From Chlamydiales bacterium (GTDB taxonomy: Bacteria; Chlamydiota; Chlamydiia; Chlamydiales; JAJFMA01): a stretch of 64,000 bases of DNA. The position numbers and the translations under genes are program-made. Shown here piece after piece: positions 58,131 through 64,000 of this stretch. The DNA lies in contig JAUXSF010000033.1 of NCBI GenBank assembly GCA_030679955.1, forward strand, positions 144,789 through 208,788, in the 5' to 3' direction. The notes under the pieces are model-generated. The model was not told where the DNA came from, made no database searches, and saw only the letters and a program-made list of their open reading frames with translations. Each line of letters starts with the position of its first letter. Positions within the stretch are counted from its first letter, which is position 1.

Positions 58131-59492
58131 ATGCGCCATTTGTTTTTGTGTTTCATGCTTTTATTTGTTCCTTTGTGTGCTGAGGAAAACCTTGTTGTGC
58201 GTTTGCCTACACAGACGGAACTTTTGCCCTTATACCTTTCTCAAATTACGGGCCAGGATACTGAGTTTGATAAAGGTTATCTTAGCAAGCTCGACGCTGT
58301 ATTGCGTTACGACTTTGAGAATAATGGCATCACACAGGTTTTAGAGCGCTCTTCAGACAAAGAGACCTTAGCTTCCAAGTCTTACGACGATCCGCGAAAA
58401 GCATTTGACCAATGGCGACGAGCCAAGGCGATGTATGTTGTGGTACCGAGAGTTGAGGCTAACCACTTAAACGTGCGGTTGATCTCGCTAAATAACGAAG
58501 TTGTTAAGGAAATCAGCGACATCACTCTTAGTGGAAACCTAAACGAAGATCGCCGCCGCATTCATCAAACTGCCGACTCTATCCATCACGAGCTATTTGG
58601 CACTGAAGGCATCGCGAGCACGCGCATTCTCTTTACTCGTCGTATTACCAATGCTAAAGGCACCACCGATTCAGAAGTTTGGGAAGCTGACTATGATGGC
58701 AATAACGCACGACAAGTGACCAACGAAGGCGCCTATATTGTTACGCCAACTTATGTTCCACCAGCCACTGGTAAAGCTCCTGGTCAGTTTATGTATGTCA
58801 CATACAAATGGGGACAGCCTAAAGTGATGTATGCCTCTTTGAAGACTGGAGAGGGCCAACGTCTCTCACCTCTTCGTGGAAACCAGTTGTTGCCAGCAGT
58901 ATCACCACAGCGCGATAGGGTAGCTTTTATTTCGGATATCACCGGGAATCCTGATCTATTTGTGCAAGGTTTTAACCCCGATGCAGGCCCGATTGGCAAA
59001 CCTCATCAGGTTTTTGCTGCTCAGGGTGCCGTTCAGGGCAGTCCATCTTTTAGCCCGAATGGCACACAACTAGCGTTCGTTTCTAACAAAGCGGGGCAAC
59101 CTCAGATTTATGTGATGAATATCCCTGATCCAGGAGCCAGATTGAGCGAGCTAAAGCCTGTTGTTATTAGCACAAGAGCACGCAACGGCTCCGCACCGTC
59201 ATGGTCACCTGATGGCACCAAAATAGCTTTCACAGCTTTAACACAGGGCTTGCGACAAATTTGGGTCTATGACTTTGATACGCGACAAGAATACCAGATT
59301 ACCACAGGTCCAAGTCATAAGGAAAACCCAAGCTGGGCGCCTGATAGCTTGCACCTTGTATACAACACAGCAGATCAGGGATCTGCCGACTTGTATATGA
59401 TTGACTTGCGCCGTTTGAAGCCAATTAAAATCGTTGCTGGAGACGGTGAAAAGCGCTTTCCAGCATGGGAGCCACGGCCACTGCAGCGCTAG
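58131..59492 (+). CDS. tolB: Tol-Pal system protein TolB
   Basis: About 453 residues from the ATG at 58131, which has a CTGGAGGGTCT site and a clean signal peptide (RHLFLCFMLLFVPLCAEE). The open frame extends upstream to 57972, but that part includes a repeat arm and is unlikely to be translated. An N-terminal D1 domain is followed by a six-bladed beta propeller with the usual repeats: FSPNGTQLAFVSNKAGQPQ, WSPDGTKIAFTALTQGLRQ, WAPDSLHLVYNTADQG. It binds Pal and the TolA-like protein at the outer membrane. Confidence 0.95.
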   Translation: MRHLFLCFMLLFVPLCAEENLVVRLPTQTELLPLYLSQITGQDTEFDKGYLSKLDAVLRYDFENNGITQVLERSSDKETLASKSYDDPRKAFDQWRRAKAMYVVVPRVEANHLNVRLISLNNEVVKEISDITLSGNLNEDRRRIHQTADSIHHELFGTEGIASTRILFTRRITNAKGTTDSEVWEADYDGNNARQVTNEGAYIVTPTYVPPATGKAPGQFMYVTYKWGQPKVMYASLKTGEGQRLSPLRGNQLLPAVSPQRDRVAFISDITGNPDLFVQGFNPDAGPIGKPHQVFAAQGAVQGSPSFSPNGTQLAFVSNKAGQPQIYVMNIPDPGARLSELKPVVISTRARNGSAPSWSPDGTKIAFTALTQGLRQIWVYDFDTRQEYQITTGPSHKENPSWAPDSLHLVYNTADQGSADLYMIDLRRLKPIKIVAGDGEKRFPAWEPRPLQR

Positions 59493-59585
59493 TGAAAAAC
59501 ACTTTATCAATTGGCGCCGGTATGTTAGCATGCCTCCCATAGCAATCATGTTGAATGACGTTAACCACAATTTCGAGGCCTTATT

Positions 59586-60281
59586 ATGAAGTACGCCATC
59601 TCCTGTCTATTAATCACGATGACTCTTACAGGCTGCTGCCGTAGTACCGGCGATGTGTGGGAAGATACCAAAACAGCTGGACGTTATTTCGGCAAAGGTT
59701 TTGGTGTATTGTCCGGTCAATATGGCGGTGAATATGCTGTTTGCGACCCTAACGAGTTCTATCGTTACGAAGAAGATGATCCTTATTGCCAGTTCGTTGG
59801 ATTGGAAGATGAAAATGCACAAGGCGTCTTAGGCATGAAGCCTGTAGATTTTCCTCAGCCACGCGAAATGCCGGGCGATCCTGGCAGCAGGTTGCCAGGT
59901 CTGGAAGCATTCATTGACCCAAGCACCGATCCAGAGCTAGCCAAAGTCTTTCAAAATGTTCACTATGCTTATGACAGCAGCCAGGTAAAGGGCGACGAGA
60001 ACGTTGTTAAAGTGCGTGCTGCTGCTAACTACATGAAAGCACACCCTGACATTTATGTTTTCGTTGAAGGACATTGCGACGAACGTGGACCAGAGGCCTA
60101 CAACTTGGCTTTAGGGTCTCGCCGCGCTAATACTGTCCGCAATATGTTGATTGCCGAAGGCGTAAGCAAGGACCACATCTTTACCATCTCCTACGGGAAA
60201 GAACGTCCACTCGTCTTGGACAGGCATGAAGAAGGACACTGCAAAAATCGCCGCGCTGAATTTAAGGTCTACAGGCCCTAG
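59586..60281 (+). CDS. pal: Peptidoglycan-associated lipoprotein Pal
   Basis: A 231-residue lipoprotein. The signal ends in the lipobox LTGC (Cys17), a linker of about 90 residues follows, and the OmpA-like domain covers about 115-231 with VEGHCDERGPEAYNLALGSRRA and a KNRRAEF end. The domain binds diaminopimelate-containing peptidoglycan, which environmental chlamydiae make. It is longer than Escherichia coli Pal (173), with an extra N-terminal stretch carrying several Cys. Last of the core Tol-Pal genes. Confidence 0.95.
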   Translation: MKYAISCLLITMTLTGCCRSTGDVWEDTKTAGRYFGKGFGVLSGQYGGEYAVCDPNEFYRYEEDDPYCQFVGLEDENAQGVLGMKPVDFPQPREMPGDPGSRLPGLEAFIDPSTDPELAKVFQNVHYAYDSSQVKGDENVVKVRAAANYMKAHPDIYVFVEGHCDERGPEAYNLALGSRRANTVRNMLIAEGVSKDHIFTISYGKERPLVLDRHEEGHCKNRRAEFKVYRP

Positions 60282-60289
60282 AGGATTTT

Positions 60290-60958
60290 ATGACAGTCTC
60301 TTGCATGAAGCGTGTGCTTAGCACCGCTTTCATATTTTTTTCAGCGACGTTATCTGCCGCTAGCTCTAACCAAAACATGCAAGTGCGTGATTTGGTTTTT
60401 GATCTACGCTACGCGGTAGATAATCAGCAAACTGAGCTTGCTCAGTTGCGTGAGCGCATAGAGAACCAAGAGAGCATCATCGACACGGTTCGTGAAGAGG
60501 CTGTCAAGCTACAGGCCATGTCGCGAGAACTCGTGCGAAGCCAGAAAGATGTAGTGGGAACCAAGGTTGCCACTGTCGAAGCTGGCCATGATAATCTTAA
60601 GCAAGATGTACAAGCCCTGCAAGCTTACGCCAATAGTGTGCGAGACTTGCTGGAGCTCTATCAGAGTCGATTAAATGCTCTAGAAGGAGCTGTCGAACAG
60701 CAAACTAAAAACCTGAAGTCCATGGAGACTGCTGTACAAGCATTAGTGGATGCTCTGCAACCGCCGGAGAAGGTTATTGTGGCTGCTATAGATTCGGGCG
60801 ATGTTTATCGCATAGTAGAAGGTGATAGCCTAGAGCGAATCGCAAGAAGGCACCATACAACCATTCGCAAGCTGAAAGAGCTTAATAATCTCACAACTGA
60901 CCGCATTATTATTGGCCAGAAGTTAAAGATTCCAGCGCCATCCGATGCTCAACAGTAG
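60290..60958 (+). CDS. Periplasmic coiled-coil LysM protein
   Basis: A 222-residue protein with a signal peptide (KRVLSTAFIFFSATLSAAS). A coiled coil follows from about 30 to 150 (LAQLRERIENQESIIDTV, MSRELVRSQKDVVGTKVA). A C-terminal LysM domain (about 170-218) has YRIVEGDSLERIARRHHTTI and GQKLKIP for binding peptidoglycan. It lies nine bases after pal, in the place of CT601 in Chlamydia trachomatis, and may serve like CpoB/YbgF at the division site. It overlaps murI by 14 bases. The start at 60290 has a GAGG site; an ATG at 60305 is the alternative. Confidence 0.9.
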   Translation: MTVSCMKRVLSTAFIFFSATLSAASSNQNMQVRDLVFDLRYAVDNQQTELAQLRERIENQESIIDTVREEAVKLQAMSRELVRSQKDVVGTKVATVEAGHDNLKQDVQALQAYANSVRDLLELYQSRLNALEGAVEQQTKNLKSMETAVQALVDALQPPEKVIVAAIDSGDVYRIVEGDSLERIARRHHTTIRKLKELNNLTTDRIIIGQKLKIPAPSDAQQ

Positions 60959-61742
60959 CCTACCCATTGGAATATTCGATTCAGGAGTTGGTGGTCTCAC
61001 GGTGATGCGTGAAGTCATCCGAGCTTTACCCAACGAGCAAGTTATCTATTTTGGCGACACGGCTAGGCTCCCATATGGTAACAAGAGCCGTGAAACGATT
61101 ATTCGGTTCAGTCTTGAAAATGCGCGTACTCTGTGTGAGAGAGGCATAAAGCTTCTTGTCGTAGCCTGCAATACTGCTACTGCTTTTGCGTTAGCTGAAC
61201 TACAAGCAGAACTGTCTATTCCCGTTGTTGGGGTGATTGCCCCTGGAGTTCAAGCGGCAGTCCAACAAACCAAAACACAAGCAATTGCTGTTTTAGGTAC
61301 ACGTGGAACGATTGCCTCTAATGCGTATCAGAACGCCATCCTCCAGCTCCAGCCTTTGGCTAAGCTCCATGCAATTGCCTGCCCGCTTTTTGTTCCCTTG
61401 GTGGAAGAGGGGTTCATAGACCATCCATCCACAGCGATGATAGCGAAGCACTACCTAGAGCGATTAAGCGTTGGTTCTGTCGACACCATCATCTTGGGCT
61501 GCACACACTATCCTATGCTTCGTGATGTTATTAAGCGGCAAGTAGGGGAAAGGGTGGCTATCATCGATTCTGCCTCTGCCTGTGCTTTTGAGGTTCAAAA
61601 CCAATTAAAAAAACACGAGCTGCTTGCTTCCAAGAAAATTGCAGATCATGTTTATTTTGTTTCTGATAATTCTGAAGCCTTCAATCGACTTGGGTCCACC
61701 ATTCTTGGTGAACCCATCAGCTCAATTGATTGGCCTAATTAG
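60945..61742 (+). CDS. murI: Glutamate racemase
   Basis: A 265-residue cytosolic enzyme that makes D-glutamate for peptidoglycan. The two catalytic Cys are in VVACNTATAFAL and LGCTHYPML. IGIFDSGVGGLTVMRE and YFGDTARLPYGNKS are the N-terminal signatures. Length is typical. It overlaps the LysM gene by 14 bases and so is translated with the Tol-Pal cluster. Chlamydiaceae lack a recognised MurI as far as I know, which supports a non-Chlamydiaceae origin. Confidence 0.96.
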   Translation: MLNSSLPIGIFDSGVGGLTVMREVIRALPNEQVIYFGDTARLPYGNKSRETIIRFSLENARTLCERGIKLLVVACNTATAFALAELQAELSIPVVGVIAPGVQAAVQQTKTQAIAVLGTRGTIASNAYQNAILQLQPLAKLHAIACPLFVPLVEEGFIDHPSTAMIAKHYLERLSVGSVDTIILGCTHYPMLRDVIKRQVGERVAIIDSASACAFEVQNQLKKHELLASKKIADHVYFVSDNSEAFNRLGSTILGEPISSIDWPN

Positions 61743-61932
61743 CTGTAGCGTTCTTTTTGCTAGGACGCTTTTAGAAGTCCGAAGGGTTGCCATGAGTCAG
61801 CTCCAGGTCGAAGGACGAGCGTAGCGCGGACGAGAGGCTTGGGTAAATGCAATAAAGGCAGCCGAGTTTTGAAGGAACTGCATGGAAAAGGCTCGCACAG
61901 GCTTCCATAAGGATGGCGAATATTCCTGTCTC

Positions 61933-63240
61933 TTACTGAACTCTGGGATGGACTGAAACTTGATCTAAACACACATTCCAGCGGCTAGTTTTCGCTGCGG
62001 GATCCATCTCAAAACGATATCCACATACTAGCGAGGCAGTCAGCTGGGTGATTATAGCTTTAAAGAAAGGAGCTCCAGGGCATATGTGAGTGCCGTGGCC
62101 AAACAGAAGACCTGGCATTCCTGGCCAAAAGTCACCTGTTTCTACAACAATCTTCCTGTCAGGATTAAATGTGAGGGGGGCTGGCCCTACAACATCCTCT
62201 TTAACAGTCATCACATCGATTGCGATGGAGATTTTATCACCTTGTTCCAACAGGACAGAATTTGGTTTTCCACTAAAAACCCCAGACTCTACAGAGGTGT
62301 CGGTAGTTCGGTGAACATTTTGCACAGGACATTGAAGACGCAAAGCCTCAAGAATAACCTGTGAAAGCAATTTGCATTGACTTGTCTGTGTTGCATCCAG
62401 ATCTCTAATTTCTGTGTATAGCTTCTCTTGCAAATCGGAATTTTGCGCCAAACGTGAAACGATTTGCTCGGCAACAACCGCTGAGCCTCTAGCAACGGCA
62501 TCCATCACACCAACAATCAATGCCTGAATCTGAGCGGGAGTATGTCCTCGAGCTTGCATGCGTTGAATCAAGATGCCGTTACTGTTGGCGTAAATTTTTT
62601 TTACGATGTCGCGATCGTCTTCCGTCCACTCTCGATTTTCCATGCCATTTTGGTAGAGTTTCCCGATGTCACTAAATGGTCCAGTATATCCGACGATCAA
62701 TTCGAAATAGCAATACAGCCCAAACTGTTTGGAGAGTGTGTTAATGCTTTTTGGATCGAGTTGAGTGAGATCTTCCAGGTCAAAAACGTAGTCATCGCTG
62801 AAGTCACGAATGTCATTCAATCTTTCGGCTAGTTTTTCGTGTGAGAAAATGTGAGAAAAGACAGCGCGATACGCTTTAGTTCCTGCTTTGTTACAGAAGG
62901 CTATCTCATCTCCAATTTGTTCATCGGCGATGAGGTCTTTAAATTGTAGTGCAGAGCTTTCCCGAAAATATCCCTCAGCTCTATGAGACTTAAAGACTTT
63001 TTTAGCGGTGGCGGGATCGGATACATTCCATTGCTGTATCAACTGTGCTGGAGCATTTTTGTTAGTTTGAGGATAGCAAATGACCGTCCCGATTGTTTTT
63101 CCCAAGGAAGTCAGTGCACTAATGGCGCAATTGAAGAGATTGAAAATTCTATCAAATGTCCAGCTAACAACAGGGTATTGATCGTTTATATCAGATATAA
63201 AACCAGAGGAACTAGAGGTTTGGATATTAGATGTTTGCAT
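61933..63240 (-). CDS. Cytochrome P450
   Basis: A 435-residue protein. LLFGHGTHICPGAPFF (378-393) is the complete heme-binding motif with Cys387 as the iron ligand. EALR (298-301) is the K-helix E-x-x-R. TFNPDRKI gives the meander region. The I-helix region (about 244-256, VMDAVARGSAVVA) lacks the usual acid-Thr pair; Ser253 may replace Thr, so oxygen activation may differ, as in peroxide-using P450s. The N-terminal 60 residues are extra, with a Ser-rich lead and a hydrophobic stretch. No ferredoxin or reductase gene is close by. Substrate unknown. Confidence 0.88.
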   Translation of the reverse strand: MQTSNIQTSSSSGFISDINDQYPVVSWTFDRIFNLFNCAISALTSLGKTIGTVICYPQTNKNAPAQLIQQWNVSDPATAKKVFKSHRAEGYFRESSALQFKDLIADEQIGDEIAFCNKAGTKAYRAVFSHIFSHEKLAERLNDIRDFSDDYVFDLEDLTQLDPKSINTLSKQFGLYCYFELIVGYTGPFSDIGKLYQNGMENREWTEDDRDIVKKIYANSNGILIQRMQARGHTPAQIQALIVGVMDAVARGSAVVAEQIVSRLAQNSDLQEKLYTEIRDLDATQTSQCKLLSQVILEALRLQCPVQNVHRTTDTSVESGVFSGKPNSVLLEQGDKISIAIDVMTVKEDVVGPAPLTFNPDRKIVVETGDFWPGMPGLLFGHGTHICPGAPFFKAIITQLTASLVCGYRFEMDPAAKTSRWNVCLDQVSVHPRVQ

Positions 63241-63353
63241 TATGAAAGACTGAATGCCTAATTAAGGAAGTTAAATATCATAATATTAGTAAACTATTTA
63301 TGTAATAACATATAGATGGTTATAATTATTGTAAATTTAATTATTATAGTTAA

Positions 63354-63869
63354 CTAACGACGCATCATTTTCGCTGAAACAACAAAGAGGCCCATAGCCA
63401 GAAGGCTACCAACGATGAAACTTAGGGGAAAAGAGGTTGCTTGAGAGGGTTCGTCAACGAGTTTGCTTTCTTTTAGGTATAGAAGGGAGGTTAGTTCTCC
63501 CTTATCGTTATAGTTGGGTTCGATCGAGAAAATTCCTTTAACCACGACGACCGAGCTAGGCGAGGGGGCATCGAAAGTGCCCAAAAGTGTGACTTGCTTC
63601 AAAATATGATTGGAGGTGCCTACACAGCAAGTTTTGAGGTCTGGCTGATCTGAAAGCACCCAGCGACCATCTATAGACTTATATAGAAATCCTCTGAGCG
63701 TTGTTTCTTCTCCTACCCACGGTTGTAAGCGTTGTTGCGCTTCTTTTGCGATGGCTTGTGGGGGAATATTATTTGAAGCGCTCTGAGCAATTTCGCGCAT
63801 GGTTAACGACCACGTAGTGGTGGGAGCTAGCAGGACAAGGAGGTATAAGGAAATAAGAGTGAGTCGCAT
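63354..63869 (-). CDS. Exported protein with C-terminal membrane anchor
   Basis: A 171-residue protein with a signal peptide (RLTLISLYLLVLLAPTTTWS), a strand-rich soluble domain (ETTLRGFLYKSIDGRWVLSD, KTCCVGTSNHILKQVTL, SVVVVKGIFSIEP) and a C-terminal membrane helix (FIVGSLLAMGLFVVSAKMMRR) with a basic tail. The domain is probably periplasmic or surface-exposed, tied to the inner membrane; a CC pair may be redox-active. The family is not recognised. It lies in the same direction as the P450 gene with a 113-base AT-rich gap, and is divergent from metK. Confidence 0.7.
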   Translation of the reverse strand: MRLTLISLYLLVLLAPTTTWSLTMREIAQSASNNIPPQAIAKEAQQRLQPWVGEETTLRGFLYKSIDGRWVLSDQPDLKTCCVGTSNHILKQVTLLGTFDAPSPSSVVVVKGIFSIEPNYNDKGELTSLLYLKESKLVDEPSQATSFPLSFIVGSLLAMGLFVVSAKMMRR

Positions 63870-63967
63870 CTGTTTTTCATCAATAAACTTCTACCTTGCA
63901 ACTTAGCATGGGATTCAATTATCATTCACCAATAGAATTTTAGCAAAATACAGCCAAGGAAGACACA

Positions 63968-64000
63968 ATGACCCATTACCTCTTCACTTCTGAGTCCGTC
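63968..64000 (+). CDS. metK: S-adenosylmethionine synthetase, first 11 codons
   Basis: The ATG at 63968 follows AAGGAAGACACA, a good ribosome binding site. It opens a frame for MTHYLFTSESV, which agrees with the start of MetK proteins (..LFTSESVSEGHPDK..). The rest lies beyond the window. Identification rests on those eleven residues, but they are characteristic. Confidence 0.8.
   Translation, partial: MTHYLFTSESV

Noticed and set aside
61743-61932. Possible gene or structured RNA between murI and the P450 gene
   Set aside because: Only a weak agcgt/acgct pair and a short cgaggacgagcgtagcg-type motif are seen; no frame with a start signal and no convincing fold.
1-64000. tRNA or rRNA genes
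   Set aside because: I scanned the intergenic gaps for cloverleaf ends and T-loop motifs (ggttcgaatcc type) and saw none; a covariance search could still reveal a diverged one.

Overview
The window looks like chromosome from a non-Chlamydiaceae (environmental, probably amoeba- or protist-associated) member of the Chlamydiota. This rests on gene content and order as I remember them from Chlamydia trachomatis. nth, mnmE, psd and secA lie close together (CT697-CT701). tatD, dsbD, exbB, exbD, a TonB-like gene, tolB, pal and a LysM gene run in the order of CT594-CT601. ruvA and ruvC are adjacent (CT501-CT502), and gpsA lies near a UDP-sugar pyrophosphorylase (CT714-CT715). The phosphatidylserine decarboxylase also has the GGS cleavage site I expect for chlamydiae. 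The genus cannot be fixed by eye.

Layout. 1-3.5 kb: glycosyltransferases, a sulfotransferase and a decayed glycosyltransferase fragment. 3.5-13.7 kb: secA, a Bax-inhibitor-type membrane protein, psd and several lineage-specific genes, including small bilobed hydrophobic proteins of the inclusion-membrane type, plus a 310 bp MITE. 13.8-23.7 kb: mnmE, nth, a decayed gene, a SulP transporter, the ruvA/ruvC/coiled-coil/heptosyltransferase operon and a UDP-sugar pyrophosphorylase. 23.9-33.2 kb: surface proteins, a methyltransferase, gpsA, the NAD(P)HX repair enzyme, a possible ADP-ribosyltransferase effector, a lipoprotein, a LuxR-type regulator and a coiled-coil protein. 33.3-41.8 kb: a surface-glycan island with a UDP-glucuronate epimerase, a coupled HAD/acyl carrier/SDR/AMP-ligase operon, a PLP aminotransferase, a Gfo/Idh/MocA dehydrogenase, an O-antigen polymerase/ligase-like protein and a glycosyltransferase. 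41.9-47.8 kb: a large unknown protein, a PgeF-type enzyme, a secreted ankyrin protein, an aldehyde dehydrogenase and another Inc-like protein. 48.1-51.4 kb: a DUF692-DUF2063 pair behind a secreted, Asn-rich, Cys-containing protein. 51.6-52.7 kb: a Fic protein. 52.8-61.7 kb: tatD-dsbD and the diverging Tol-Pal cluster ending in murI. 61.9-64 kb: a cytochrome P450, a membrane-anchored secreted protein and the first codons of metK.

The most interesting system is at 48.1-51.4 kb. An MNIO (DUF692) enzyme and its usual DUF2063 partner lie just downstream of an exported Cys-motif protein, separated from it by a perfect terminator hairpin. This is the layout of a RiPP/bufferin-type locus, but with an unusually large, asparagine-expanded candidate precursor.

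Second, intergenic spaces carry several families of hairpin repeats: a 9-nt periodic family, an 8-nt periodic family, a 280 bp inverted-repeat element and an IS-derived MITE. They sit at gene ends, at a gene-decay breakpoint and, in one case, form the secA terminator. Other points of note are the P450, the ART-like protein, the Fic gene with a 10 bp inverted repeat over its likely promoter, and the signal-peptide-bearing sulfotransferase.
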